Source: Lucifuga dentata
Taxonomy: Eukaryota > Chordata > Actinopteri > Ophidiiformes > Bythitidae
Assembly: GCA_014773175.1 (NCBI GenBank)
Contig: VXCM01000305.1
Location: 561,191 to 625,190, forward strand
Direction: 5' to 3'
DNA length: 64,000 nt
The notes beneath the pieces were generated by a model. It saw only the letters and a list, made by a program, of their open reading frames with translations, did not search any database and was not told the DNA's origin. Within the stretch, counting starts at the first letter, position 1; the number at the start of each line of letters is the position of its first letter. Below, in pieces: positions 24,352 through 36,734 of the stretch. Position numbers and translations under genes: made by a program.

Positions 24352-24784
24352 CAGTGGTAGACTAATATTACCAAGTAACTGTCTGCAAATATTGGCAGCT
24401 TGATTGCTCTGATAGCCTCTTGCTTGTGCTTGCTTTTCCTCTCTCACTCTTTCTCAATCTTTCACCACTTTTCTAACATGTATACTAGCTGTGTTTACCA
24501 AATGAGGTAGAAGGGTGGAAAGAAATTTAAGATTTGAGCATGCAGAGAAGGCAAGAGGCTTGTTTGCACAAATAACATGGAGGAGACGGGAGGAGGTAAA
24601 GATGGAGGAGGCTTTAGACAAAAACATGTAGTCTTTGGATTTGCACACTTATCACAGCAGAGTCAGTGCTGTGACTGTGACACTGAGAAGACATTGAAAA
24701 TTTTTGCCTTTATAGTTGTCATCCTTAAGTTCAACTTTCCTTGCATAAAATTTGATTTTTGTTCAGTTGCCACCAGACAAGTAA

Positions 24785-24915
24785 AGTAAATTTTCTATCT
24801 CTGGTGATTGCAGCATTTCCCTGGGGGATTCCATTGCACTATTATTTATGAACACCCTTCAGCCAATCAGAATTGTGTATTCACCCAGGCCATGTCTTAA
24901 TATAGAATATGTTTT
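24785..24915 (-). mobile_element. Dispersed teleost repeat fragment
   Basis: On the minus strand it reads ACATGGCCTGGGTGAATACA, CAATTCTGATTGGCTGAAGG and GTGTTCATAAATAATAGTGC. This is close to a fish DNA-element end I remember as GGTTGAATACTCGATTCTGA followed by TTGGCTG. Ends are not defined and identification is from memory. Confidence 0.45.
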
Positions 24916-25817
24916 TCAATCCATGCATATGCACACTGCAATAACTGTAATGAGAATGAAGATAATAGTCCAAAGTGGAATGAAGATGGTCTTCAGATTG
25001 CTGCCGGACCAGATCCTATCATTATGAAACCTGCTAGAGAGTGAGACTGAGCAAATTCAGGAGAAATAGATTCAGGAAGAAAGTGGAAAGGAGAAAGGAA
25101 GGATGAGAAGGGAACAAAGGACATCTACACCATCGGCAGTATTGTTAAATACATGCAATCACAGGGAGAAAAATGCCCAAAGACCTGCTGGAGTGGCAGT
25201 ACTCAACTCACCGCCCTCATATCCTTCCATCCCTCCAGGATTCTCTTTCATTGCGGGTGTACTAGTGCATAAAGTCTTCCATGGCAAAGACCTGACAGCC
25301 TCAGATGCCAAAAATCCATCTTCCAATGTAATTTAGCACAGAGGGAGCTGGGAAGATGGGGAAATTATACAGGACTCAAGTCAGAGTTTTAAGGTAGCAG
25401 TGGAGGCCCACAGACACATTTGAAATGATGACAGGTTGCAAGAATCTGACAAGTCAAAAGTTAGTGACTCCAAAAATAAAATTTCAGTCACTTTCTTGAG
25501 ACCCTTGTGACAAGGGGAGGTATTGAGACTCTGTCACACTCCCTCTTTTTGTTTCCATAGGCTGAAGATAACTAGCCTTCTGACCAATTTTCCTCTGAAG
25601 CCTTCTCATTTTTCACCGCAACTGAGATAAATGACAAAGATAAACTGATGCCAAATGTTGAAAAGTGACTTAGTGGAATGGAGGACATATTGTCAGAATA
25701 CTGTAGTATGAATGAATTGTAAAGAAGAAACTGCAGGAGTTTTATACAGGGATATATCTTTCCAAATGAATGCGTATTCCCTATTCTGGATTTCCCAAGG
25801 TTTTGTTCGATGTGAGC
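24916..25817. other. Non-coding, nothing recognised
   Basis: The 77-codon frame at 25103-25336 has no family and no splice borders. An acceptor-like TTTGTTTCCATAG at ~25548-25560 has no exon behind it. Confidence 0.5.
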
Positions 25818-25855
25818 TTTTTTTTTTTTTTTTTTTNTTTTTTTTTTTTTTTTTT
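25818..25855. repeat. Poly-T run with single-N assembly join
   Basis: 19 T, N at 25837, 18 T. Confidence 0.85.
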
Positions 25856-27589
25856 CTTGTTTGGATGCAAAATTGGCAGTAAAACCCAGGAGACTGAGAG
25901 TTTACCTTATCATTACTCTGCTGAAGTACTTTTTCTCCATACAGGATATTCATATTTACAATGGAGCCTGCTTACGATGCTTGGCATGTAAGTTTTTTTT
26001 TTTAATACCAACAATAACATAATCATGACATACCCTTATTGTTGTGTTCAGTGCAGTGATGTTTACTGTAAGCTGATTGCATGAGTGATGCTGCTTCCGA
26101 TGGTGCGTCACCTGACTGCCCTACTGTGTGTTTTGGGCTTTAGCCTCAGAGAAAGTGTTTAAAAAATGATCTTTTTTTCCACAAAACAATGTGATACTTT
26201 ACAGCGTGTGCTATTTTCCTAAGTGACAGAACAATAAGTAGACCCTTCTTTTACTTAAAATAGCTGTATATCCTCTTGACTGACCGCTGCTGTCAGGTTT
26301 GTTAATTTGTGTCAGTTAGAATGTGCTATAGTAACAGAAATCCATTTCTTTGCTTCAGCTAAATTGGGACACAAGATGTTTTGGAAATTTTCGGACCCAA
26401 TTATCCCCTCCTGACAACTGTTAGCAAAGTTTAGATTTTGTGAATGTTTTTTAAGATTATCTCGCTAGATTCTCCTTTGGCATGAGGTCTGTTAAGAGTG
26501 TATTTTACTTTCATCCTTCTAATTTCAAATTACAAATGTTAAACATGTTCAATATTTACGATCCAATCCGACCCAACATCCTGTAGCTCAGATAACCCCA
26601 AAGACCACAAATGACACGTAATGTGACGTGGGAAAGACTGAGTAATGCAATAACCATACATTGATAGAATGAATGACAAAGATACAGAGAATAGCAGGGC
26701 TGTGTTGCCACAGTAATTAAAAAAAAAAACAAACACTAAGGTATTACAGTAAATATGTAGTTTGTTTGTGCAGGTAAAAATTATATCCCTTTACTAGCAT
26801 ACGTAGCTAGTTGTTGCCTGTTGTCCACCATGTTTGTTTAATCTAAAGTCACATTTAATCTGTGTCTGATGGCAAGGCATTTTGGATATATCAGGTTTTG
26901 AGTTGGGAATCTCAAAATGCAATTTGTTAGGGTGTTGCATGTTGTTGTGGGCAAACATAAACAAATGACACTCTGGAAATGTATCATTATGTGGTATTTT
27001 GTGTGACATAATGGTAAATTTCACAGTTTTGGTATCTTGTTAACCAGGTTTGAGAACAGTTTTCATCAAAATGATGCTTAATTTGCTACTTCCATAACAA
27101 TCATTCTAACTCTAATAGAATACATTTTGATGAAAGCATTGCCAAATGCTAAATGAGTTTTGTAACTTTTTAAATTTTTTTATTTCATAGTCTAACTCAT
27201 CATCTAGAGTGCATCAAGAATGCACTCTGAGAATCCTAATATAAAATCTGGACCTAAGTCATTTACCCTTGTGGAAAGCTTCAGAGATATGTCTTGTTTT
27301 TCATTGGCTTCATTTCTCTTAATGCTAAAAATATCAAGAATGGAATTTGTTTAGGAAATGAACTCCTCTTATTCCATTCTGGGAAGTACTAAACTTATGT
27401 TTGTCACTGACGACAACTTAGTTGGTGTGAGACAAGGCAATTACTACAGATCTGAGCCAGAAAAACGCATTACTTCACATAGTGATGATAATAGCTTGAC
27501 ACAATTGAACTGGACATATCAGTGGTGGTGTTGAACAGACTAATCACGGCCATTACAAGTAAATCGGTTACCCTCAGTGGGCATTAACA
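25856..27589. other. Non-coding, nothing recognised
   Basis: No gene. Minus frames at 26539-26736 and 26794-27024 are 65 and 76 codons without domains. Confidence 0.55.
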
Positions 27590-27900
27590 TGCATTTCAAT
27601 GGCTGTTACTTTTAGCATAAAATACAGGCTTTCCTTCTGTGGCTCAATGCAGTAATCTGTGTGAAAGCCAAGTGTAATATGGGTAAAGTGCTCATGTCCC
27701 TTAGAGGAACACATGACCCAACTGTCAGATGCCAAATGCCAAAGGCTTGATTGACAGTCATGTGTTAAACTGCATGTTTGAACTCATTAGCACTTGAAGG
27801 ACTCGCTACATGGAAGACAGCAATCATTGTGCATTAATGTTTTACTCATAATTCTATCAACTTGTCACTCAGCACAGCACCTTTGTGGGAAAGCAGAAAT
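27590..27900. promoter_or_regulatory. Candidate conserved regulatory block
   Basis: Complex, low-repeat sequence with a full PBX-MEIS motif at 27748-27757 and a second MEIS-type CTGTCA half-site ~25 bp upstream. It also holds several ATTA/TAAT cores and octamer-like ATGCATTT. The texture resembles vertebrate conserved non-coding elements. Conservation cannot be shown from one sequence. Confidence 0.25.
27748..27757 (+). promoter_or_regulatory. PBX-MEIS/PREP composite motif
   Basis: Exact TGATTGACAG inside the candidate regulatory block. Of the three copies in the window this one has the most suggestive context. Confidence 0.35.
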
Positions 27901-29133
27901 GCAATTGAAAAAATACCTTAAAATACACTTTTCTCAAAAGTTTGATATCCACTAATACCTGTTTATAAGGTAAATTATTTATTTGTTAAAAGCAAATGGA
28001 CAACTATTTCAGAATGAAGAACACATGCTCAGATTTAGGGCATTTTCACACATATACCAATCTAGGCTTCATTCACTGTTTCTCCTAAACAGCAACTATA
28101 TGGTCTGAGCCAAAATAACCAGAGAGTTTTGTGAACAAACTCTGGAGTGGCTAGTTTGTTGAGAGAGTGAGCCAGACTAGTGGTACTTCAACTGTAGTAC
28201 AATATATTTATCCATTGATTGATCTAGAATGAGAGAGGGCAGGGTGCATAGTGATTACCCATAGAAAAATTGGATTAAATTGTAACATAATACCTAACAT
28301 CTTTATGCTCTATTCTCCTGTTCAGCTGCCTGAAGGCATCACAACTTCTTCATATAATGTGAAGTAATACTACGTAGTGTTTTGGTACTTGAAGTTCATT
28401 CAAATTTGGCACTCTGCTGGAATAGTTTTGCTTGGTATAATGCCCAAATGATGACTATGACTAGAAATATACAGTATGCCACTGATATATTTCTTCCATG
28501 TTATTAAGTTATATCAGCATAGAAAATTTATTCCCAGTTTAATTTTGTCGTTCACAGGCATTTCTGACCAATCAACAGAGCAATGGTTCTGACATCTCTT
28601 TTGCTAATATTTTTTGGTTCTTTTGAAATATTTCTTTACAAATACAAACCGAACCAAAAATAAATGCAGCTTTGCAACAATTTACTCCCTGAGCCCGAAA
28701 CAAAGCAAACAAACAATGGATCTGCATAGCCCTTTAGCATAAAAGTATACATTTGCATGCATACAGTACATGTGCACACATACACATGCATGAGGTCATG
28801 CATGTACGAAGCATATTAGTCAAATGTCAGCAAGGATTCTTTCTTCACAAAAGCTGTAATTCCAATCTCACCTGTAGCAGAGAGTTCAACATCAGTCAAG
28901 TCCGCCCACTTCTATTCTCATATCTGTCACATCAAAGAATCATGCTGAACTTTAGCAAATAAATAAATAAAAATCTTTCAAGCTTTGCAATGCAACAGTA
29001 AGTGACACGCAAACATGTTCAATGCCGAGCTTGTATTTGGTAACAAAAGGTCGGCTCCAGGATGCAAGTGGCATAATATACTAATGCATCACTGCTTCTG
29101 TGCATCGATGGTAATACTTTTATACATCACATG
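27901..29133. other. Non-coding, nothing recognised
   Basis: AT-rich. CA/TG-rich stretch at ~28750-28800. No gene. Confidence 0.55.
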
Positions 29134-29158
29134 CTACAAAAAGGTTTTCTTTTTGTAG
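29134..29158. repeat. Short perfect hairpin
   Basis: Arms CTACAAAAAG and CTTTTTGTAG around a 5-nt loop GTTTT. Could arise by chance in AT-rich DNA. Confidence 0.55.
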
Positions 29159-30825
29159 ATGGACGCTTGCATTTTCCCTTTCAGGTTTACACTGCGACTG
29201 TCACCCTAATGCATCTTTCATAAATGTGATTGACGTATGCTGTTATCATCCTCAGTGGCATTCTAAAGAGGGCTAGTGGCAGTCACTATGCACTCTTCAT
29301 TTTTAACTAATAGGGACAGCACATGGCTGGAAGCTGTCACCTTGTTGTTCCCTGTTTGACACTGATACATTTCATCCCATCTGAAAATGTCAGACCCATC
29401 AATATCCAGCCTCAGAATATGAACATTTTTATTTTCTTTGATGTAATATATCAACTAATGTCTTGTTTAATGTGTGCAAATCAATACTTAAATATCTGTT
29501 GCACATTAAAAAAAAAAAAATCCAGTCCCTAAAAGTATAATTTTTGGAGTGTTGTGCGAATATACATAAAATGCTGAGTGATGAGAAAATGCCCTTTAGT
29601 ACAGTATAACAAGACTTTCACTGTTAAATTCCACTCTGACACACTTTTCCAGCCTCAGTTATAAATAATTAATCTGAAGAAGCAGTCAAGAGAATGTCAT
29701 GTCTCATTTAATTCTGCTGAGCGACAATGACGAGACTGCAACATGCAGGATACTACTGGAAAACTCTTCTTGATATCCTGTTTCACAGTGATGCTGATGT
29801 GTAAGTGAATCTGTGTAAGAGAAGTGCTCTGCAAAGAGGGGATTTCATTTTGTTAATTCTGTTAACTCACATTAAGTATGTGTTAAATGTTACAAGTTGC
29901 GCTCTCATTTTTTGTAGTTTCAAATCAATGGGAAGCCATTAGAGGAAATTGAATTCTGGAGGAGGTATACTTGATTTATGTTGTAGACCAATGCACCGCA
30001 GTTAACAACTAATTCAGCAGAATGAATACTTTGTGTACTCACCACGACAGTTGGAATTTTAATGTGTGATCTAATGACATTGCATATGCTTGTCTTTCAA
30101 AGTGCTTTTTGTAATTACAATTCAATCCACCATTTTTGAAACAAATGTTTTCTCAAAGATCTTGAGGAGACTTTCACTGTATTGAGCCTTCAATAACTAT
30201 GAACATCCATCTCCCCTCCTTTCACTCTCACTGTATGATGCAAGTCAATGCAAGTCAATATTTTACGGGATTTCAGTGAAATTACCATGCATGTCTTACA
30301 GGGTCAGCTTACTCCAAAAATCCTGAGAGCTTTCCTGTGTGTGAACAGCACATTCTCCCTTCAACCCTCTGCACGTTGGAGATGGAAATGTATTCCCCTT
30401 TTAGGCTGACAGGGAGTATTGTACAGGTCATATCAGTCTTTTGATCCAGCAGGCATTAATAATCATGGTGCATGAAAAACTAAACTTGCATATAGTCAGT
30501 CCCATTAATAAATGATAACTCTGATCCAATTAAAAGGCCTTGGAAAGGAAGGATTCTCATGGTGTCCTCACAGAACATTTTTTTAGTGGCACACAAGCCT
30601 GTAAATAATCAAGCCTGGGGCAATCCCGCCCTCAGTACCCAGGAGATGCAGGCTGTGTCAACAGCATGGCACTGTGCTGTCACCACATATCACTCCTGAG
30701 CTTTCTCACATCCCTCAGCTGTGAGAAAACACCACAGCACTTATCTTTTCCCTCTACCACGCCACCATGTTAGCCATAGAGCATACACACCGGAGCCAAC
30801 TATACAGACTCCTGTTGTTATTTAC
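29159..30825. other. Non-coding, nothing recognised
   Basis: A-run at ~29508-29520, and an 11-bp tandem GCAAGTCAAT-type duplication at ~30241-30258. No gene seen. Confidence 0.55.
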
Positions 30826-30865
30826 AAAAAAAACAAAAAAAAAAAAAAANAAAAAAAAAAAAAAA
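30826..30865. repeat. Poly-A run with single-N assembly join
   Basis: 8 A, C, 15 A, N at 30850, 15 A. Confidence 0.85.
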
Positions 30866-32399
30866 CATGTTTGCCTGCTGCATTTGGTCTCCTTTCTGTG
30901 TTGTTTTGAACAGTACAAAGAGATTATAGATTTGTGAATTGGTGAATAGTTTACCAAGGAATACAAGTGCAGATATTGCAGAATCCCTTTTCAAATATTT
31001 CCATCAAAATTTTGAGGTGTAAAATTAACACTAAAACTAGTCTTCTATGAATAAATATGTTATTCTGACTATCTGCCACTGTTCTTGCTGATGTTCATAA
31101 GAGCTGTCAGGATAACACAATGTCCTCACTCATTTTTTCTTTAAAAATACATTGTAAACATGCCTTATTTTAGACCTGAATTAATGTGTCTATTTAATTC
31201 CTGTTAAGTAACAATTACTGTCAATCATCAAGCATGGTGCTGAAAATGCGTGATTAACTTTGACGTTTTTGCTGAGTGCCATGTGTGGTACACAGACTGG
31301 CCCTTTAAAAAACTACATTGTGTTAGGAAGCCTTAGATGAGAATTCATGTGACTTGCTACCATTAACGAAATGGACATGTTCATCCAGGTTAGGTTGGCT
31401 TTGTGCCTGAGGCGTGACGATGCCCTCAAATATGAGCCATAGTGTTTGTCGAGCAGGCTGTGACCTTCTTATTCATACATGTTAATACTCCATAACAATA
31501 TGACTGAACATACGAACAAAATTATCATAATTAGAAAATTTGTTAATTTTATCTGACACCAGCACACCACCACTGCCAGTCTACTAGTCCAGCATCTTAT
31601 TATCACATAATGACTTCATTGAATTAAACATATCAGCCCAACTTTAAATGCAGATTGAAAGATAGTGCTGTATATTATATAGCAGTTTGTGATGCTGCAT
31701 TCATGCTGATTAGGAAAGAGCAGTACTCGCTCTATCTCCCTCTCTCACTGAATGACATAGTGGGCTTCAAATTGCATTTATTTGTCCATGGCCATGTCAT
31801 TAACATTTGCCACTTGCCAAAACATTCACATCTGTATTTCCATTAGACAGCGCTCTACCACTCAGGCATTTATTTAACATTGTCATTACCACTAAAAGTG
31901 GCCTTGACTTTCAAATGCATACAATTTTGTTTTGATGTATGAAACACAAGCAACGCATTAAACAACTGAAATAAATGGCAAGCTAGGACGTTTTTCTCAC
32001 TGAGCAGCTGCACTATACAACAATGACACTGTTTTGCAAATTCAATCATTTTGTTGCCTCATGGCAAGGAAGACCTTAGATTTAAACTTAAATTAGTGCT
32101 TGCACTAAAGCTCACATTAACCCAGTATTTTCTCTCCTTCATCCTGTGGGATATTAGACAGTATAATGAGAGATTTTTATGGATAATATGATCTTCTGTA
32201 TCCCCATGTTTCCTGTATTATTTAATTAGCGCTGGATGACGCAGATAGATACTGCCTTTTTCTGTTTTTATAGAGCAATAAATGAACTATGGCCATAGTG
32301 ACCACCAGGTTGGGGTTCATTTGACTCCTTCAACTTTTTACCTGACAAATTGATGCTGATTTGATTGAAGAGAGAGAGAATTTACCTTGTATACTAAAA
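30866..32399. other. Non-coding; contains a PBX-MEIS motif
   Basis: No gene. TTAATTAGCGCTGGATGACG at ~32222-32241 is a homeodomain-type core with CpGs. The PBX-MEIS 10-mer is at 31218-31227. Confidence 0.5.
31218..31227 (-). promoter_or_regulatory. PBX-MEIS/PREP composite motif
   Basis: CTGTCAATCA on plus. Third exact copy of the 10-mer in the window, directly preceded by CAATTA, a homeodomain-type core. Confidence 0.3.
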
Positions 32400-32970
32400 C
32401 AAATATTAGCTGTCAAATAAGTCTATTTTTTTCCCCCCCCTAAATCTCCCACTTGCACCAGTGTAGAGCTTGTTGTAATTCATGATATAAAATGGCTGAT
32501 TACAGTGCATAGTGTTGCAGGTCTCCACTGCTTGTTCTTGATGACTTATTTGCCCCATACAATAATTGACACATCCCCAAAGTGCAAGCAAGGCATTAAC
32601 TTAGGGACAAAAATAGACTTGAACGCGATGTTTTTATTGATGAAATAATCATCAAGCTGCAGTTCATTAGACCTTGCTTTATGTTTCCTTTTTAATTATT
32701 GGCCCTGGAAGATGTAACATGACAGGATCTTTAATCACCTGAGACAGAGGCTTGGATCCAAAGGACACCTTGCTGACACGCTGAGCAGAGAATGTGTCTG
32801 CAATGCAGATTCACTGGATCTCAATGAGTACATGTGTCACATCACCTTGATAATTAACAAAGGGATGTGTCAATTACCGCCAGGCGATCAGGAAAGCTGT
32901 GCCAGCAGGTGGGTTCTAAGGATAGGGATGTCAGTCACAGTTCAGACAAAGTTACTGCCAATCAAAGGTG
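32400..32970. promoter_or_regulatory. Candidate conserved regulatory block
   Basis: High-complexity sequence free of simple repeats apart from a C-run at ~32433-32440. It holds TTTTTAATTATTGGCC at ~32689, TTAATCACCTGAGACAG at ~32731, ATAATTAACAAAGGG at ~32850, a palindrome TTGATGA/TCATCAA at 32637-32655 and a TCF/LEF-type ATCAAAG at 32961-32967. A 61-codon minus frame at 32406-32591 is judged non-coding. This is a judgement of texture, not evidence of conservation. Confidence 0.25.
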
Positions 32971-33610
32971 TACTCACCTCTTCAAATAGGTTGGGGAGAC
33001 CATCATCACCACCACGTCTTGCAGCATTCCCACAGCAAATATTCAAAGAAGAGCAAATTGGACTCAGTTCAGTGGAGCAAGGAGGGCACTGAGATGCTAT
33101 CGGCCCTTTACAGCTTTGTTGTGCACATGCGTACTGCATCTTCTGTTCCCACAGAGATAATCTGCATCATATGACTCACTGAGAGCAAGGGGCACATTGC
33201 ACTAAAATCTAAAATCTTAACCAGTTTTGAAATACATTGCATCACATTCTTAATCATAGAATTAAGAGACTTATTTTTGTCATAAATTTGCCATCTAATT
33301 AGGTGACCTGGACATCACACACTTACCCATATATCTGCAACTGAGATGGTCCTATTACCTGCACCTGTTGGAGATCCCACAGGAACACAAACAATCCACC
33401 ATTAAAGGGCATATGTTAGTCTGCAATTAGCAATAGAAAGATTCATATTTGTTAAAGCTGAGGTATGTACACTTTTCACTTGAGAAAAGTGTTCAGGAAT
33501 TACAAAATTAAGATTATATAACTTTAATTTGTAATTAAATTTATCTTATTATATAATGACTTATTAGAAATGTGACTTTTTGATCTGGGATGGGCTGTCA
33601 CCACTGACAC
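32971..33610. other. Non-coding up to the hAT element border
   Basis: Overlapping frames at 32832-33174 on both strands are shadows of each other, and none matches a family. The eight bases before the hAT terminus (33603-33610, ACTGACAC) would be its target-site duplication if the other end were found. Confidence 0.5.
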
Positions 33611-34185
33611 CAGAGGTGGACCGTCAGGGCCAGCAAAGCCTTCTCTGCTGGCCTAGATTGTCAGAATCAGAAAATTATATTTTTATAATTTAATATATAT
33701 TTTAATTAATGCTATATCTATTTTACAAAGTTTACAAAGTTCTATTAACGTCATTTCATTGCTACTCTCTCCCTAATTCACGCTGCTGCCAGTGCAGCTC
33801 ATATAAACTGGAAATTTTATCCAATCAGATTTTCCACCTGTGCTGTCTCTGGGTGAAAAATCTACTCTGAGGCCTTCAGAATTTTGAATGAATCCCCTCT
33901 GCTGTTGAAGCAAATGAGGAGGATTGTTGATTGTCATATTCTTTAATCAATCAGATTTCGAGAATATGCCATGTTGGGCATATTCTTTGACACACCAGGG
34001 TCTTCTGGCCTAGCCACTTACGTCAGCATTTTTCATGTGGCGTGATTGGAGGTTAAGTTAGCTAACAGATGTAAAACTAGCTTGCATATAACATAGCATT
34101 ATCTAAGATTTTTTTGAACTTTATTTCGTGACATTTAGATTTTTAGTTGTACTGCCTTAGATTTTTTTGTTTGGATTTTTACTTA

Positions 34186-34222
<37 letters not shown>

Positions 34223-34450
34223 GCACAATGGCTGAAGGAGGAGAAGAAATGGATTTGGTGGCGAAGTTTTCCTGGCAAAGCCTTTTTCGAGAAGGACCTT
34301 TCAAGAAAAGCTGGAAATTGTGAGGAAGGATCGACCAACCCCGCAGGTAGCAGCCAGCCAGGGAAAGGATTTGTACGGCACTTTCAATCGAGCAACTTTG
34401 AAAGCTACACCTGGCTTACAGCGTCGAAGGAAATGTGACTGGTTGTTGTG
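33611..34450 (+). mobile_element. 5' part of a ZMYM1-like hAT element
   Basis: Begins CAGAGGTGGACCGTCAGGGC, a hAT-type terminus (CAGxGGTGG) known from multicopy teleost elements that encode a ZMYM1-like, HAT-dimerisation transposase. An A/T-rich subterminal part follows, then a palindrome GAATATGCC/GGCATATTC at 33962-33985 and a GC-mixed leader. A 30-T run lies at 34191-34220, then the start of a first exon at 34228. The element ends in or beyond an intron starting about 34448. No matching 3' terminus was found, so it is truncated or diverged. Confidence 0.6.
34228..34447 (+). pseudogene. Broken first exon of a hAT (ZMYM1-like) transposase
   Basis: Reading from the ATG at 34228, frame 1 gives a short acidic start and then M-D-L-V. 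About 34263 the similarity moves to another frame, with K-P-F-S-R-R-T-F and then R-P-T-P-Q. Near 34350 it moves back to a frame with G-K-G-F-V-R-H-F and Y-T-W-L-T-A-S. These short blocks in this order match the N-terminal part of ZMYM1-like hAT transposases of fish, which comes before a TTF-type zinc finger. At least two frameshifts and an in-frame TGA at ~34431 make it dead. A good donor GTGAGT lies at 34448. The zinc finger and catalytic domains are absent. Recognition is from memory of the family. Confidence 0.6.
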
Positions 34451-35273
34451 AGTTTTTCTTTTTTCTTTGGTTATGACATTGATTTGGGCTATGCAATGTC
34501 TATTTGTGATGCAGCATCCTGTCATACTGCATAATAGTGGTACAACCTTCATGGTTTCAGTCACCATGTATTCATGTCTCTGCTATTAGTATATTGTAAC
34601 TCTCATACTGTAAATGTTGAGTCTCATGTTAAATCACTTTATTCCACTCGATAAAGGTTACTGTTATTATGAATATGGGGTGGATTATGTCGAATGACAA
34701 TAGCCTGTAGCCCTAGTGTCATGGTGAGGATATTTGAAGGCGATTTAATTGTGGGAGGATAGCATTGAAGGCCTAGGTGTAAAATACATGGTATCCAAAC
34801 TAACAGGACCCAGTAATTCTTAATCCCACTCATCACAACACACAATGCTGCTGAGTTTCTCTTCTAACAAGTAGTTAATTGCTGCCAGCATTTATCTGAC
34901 ATTCCACGTGTAAACTATTGACAATTTTTTTCCATGAAGAAACACAATGAAATTTGCATTTACTTGATCAGAAATCAAGATTGTCCCACTCTTCTCTCAA
35001 AATAGGGCTCTGTATAAGAAGAACCATGACCTCATCCTGCATTCTGTGTCACGCAGTTGACTGAAAGAACATCACATTGACACAACTTATGCACAATCCA
35101 GGACTACCTCATCTTTGCCTTCCAATATTCAACATTGCCCTTCTTGAACTGTTGGCAGCTGCACGCTACCTTCTCAAAGGCAAATTTATAATGTGACCTG
35201 GAAGACAGTGATGAGGTTACATAAACCCCTTTCACACATGTACTCTAGTCAGGAAAAGTTCCTGTTATTACCG
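34451..35273. other. Likely hAT intron then non-coding DNA
   Basis: The first few hundred bases may be the element's first intron. At ~35226 CCCCTTTCACACATGTACTC resembles the left end of the nested MITE at 8383 (GCCCCTTCACACATGG), so a MITE end may lie here. No partner end was found. Confidence 0.4.
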
Positions 35274-35372
35274 ACATGAGATGAGATGAGATGAGTTGAG
35301 TTGAGTTATGATGAGTTGTGATGTGATGTGATGTGATGTGATGTACTTTATTGTCCCAAGGAGAAACTTGTC
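35274..35372 (-). mobile_element. LINE-type 3' tail with pentamer repeats
   Basis: On minus it reads AAGTTTCTCCTTGGGACAAT, AAAGTACATC, then many ATCAC/ATCTC-like pentamers. Fish non-LTR elements end in this way (…TTGGGATCAATAAAGT followed by short tandem units). Only the tail is recognisable. The exact family is not certain. Confidence 0.5.
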
Positions 35373-36627
35373 TGTGATTGATTACACAATCTAACCAGAA
35401 GAAGAAACTAACTGATGACCAAATTTATGCAGCTAGGGCCTCTAATAAGAATCAGAATGCAAGCAGTACATCACCAGCTTAGTTAATCCTTTACCAACTC
35501 AAAACTGCATGTGCTGAAGTAAAAATTAGAAGCTGTTTGATTCTGAATAACAAACCAAAACCCATCTGTTGGCTGTCAGACGTGCTACAGGGCCAGTGAG
35601 AGAACAGAATAACCCAGAACAAGTGAAATGGATAAGCAGAGTTAATCCAAAACTCATGGAGATGTTGCCTGAAGTGTCAGTGGACAGAGAGCTGCCAGCA
35701 CTGCAGAACATCATGCAGCAAGGTTGGCTATGTGGCAATTCAGTTATATTTGTGCTGGAAACCATGTTAGTCATGACTGATGACCTACACTACTTTACAC
35801 CATGCACCGTAGAATATGACTTACATCTATATTTCTTTCTATTTCAACTACAGATTTTAGAAACAATAAATTTTCACTTAAAATGATTTATGTATTTATA
35901 TCAATGACAATACAAACATCATTGAACAAAGGGAATACTGATGCTTAATTTGATCAGCACCTACATTTTTTTTTTTTTTTCTAATCATGGATACTGTTGC
36001 TGGCAGCTACATCATGTTGCTGTAGCAGCTAAAAAATGGTATCATAGCATTGTGTTCAGCCAGAACAGAACAATTTGTACTTCTGGCCCATGCCCTTCAA
36101 AATATTTGCTGACCTACATTCCACTAAAGATTGTCTCTATCAGCCATATGACAAAATGTATTTAAAGTTGTCTTTTATCTTAAGATACATTTTCACATGT
36201 ACTTTTAGGGGTGGTTCATCTTAGCTATAAAGTCATCACAAACATTGCCATTAAAATCTCATTCATATGATAGGTTGTTATATTATTGTTACTTCTCATC
36301 ATCCATCTCTGTCCCTGCATTTTGCCGTCATTCCCTCAGTCATTCATGCACACAATATCAAGGCTGAATTCAATACAGCTTCATATGTGATTAATGCTAC
36401 CTTAGCGCTAGGATCTACCAGGTCAACCATTAAATCAAGACAGCTGATTGGCTGGGGATGGATGAAAGAAAGGAGTATATGTCATTTGAGTGAACTGTAG
36501 CTTTTTTGTTTCATGTACAGCACCTGACATCTGCCATCATTTTGTGAAGAGGCAGCATATCTGATTATTATCAGTGTGGGAGGATGTTTGTCCTTGATGA
36601 ACCTTCATGGATTTTTTATTTTTTATT
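35373..36627. other. Non-coding; one 105-codon frame
   Basis: The plus frame at 35569-35886 has a plausible start and some charged residues but no recognisable domain and no exon borders. A shadow runs opposite. T-run at ~35969-35981. Confidence 0.45.
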
Positions 36628-36628
36628 A

Positions 36629-36683
<55 letters not shown>

Positions 36684-36734
36684 GTATATATACGTATATA
36701 TACATATACGTATATATATATATATATATATATA
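36628..36734 (+). repeat. (TATC)n followed by AT-rich TATATA/TACGTA tract
   Basis: About 13 TATC units to 36682, then TATGTATATATACGTA-type sequence to 36734. The second half is nearly self-complementary and could form a cruciform. Confidence 0.9.

Noticed and set aside
27036..27054. Partner end for the hAT terminus at 46030
   Set aside because: GTTTGAGAACAGTT is similar to the inverted terminus but is 19 kb away and in the wrong arrangement, probably chance.
35226..35245. Full MITE starting at CCCCTTTCACACATG
   Set aside because: Only one end is visible. No inverted partner found within several kb.
35569..35886. 105-codon plus frame downstream of the hAT fragment
   Set aside because: Considered as a second hAT exon, but it lacks the TTF finger, RNase H-like or dimerisation blocks.
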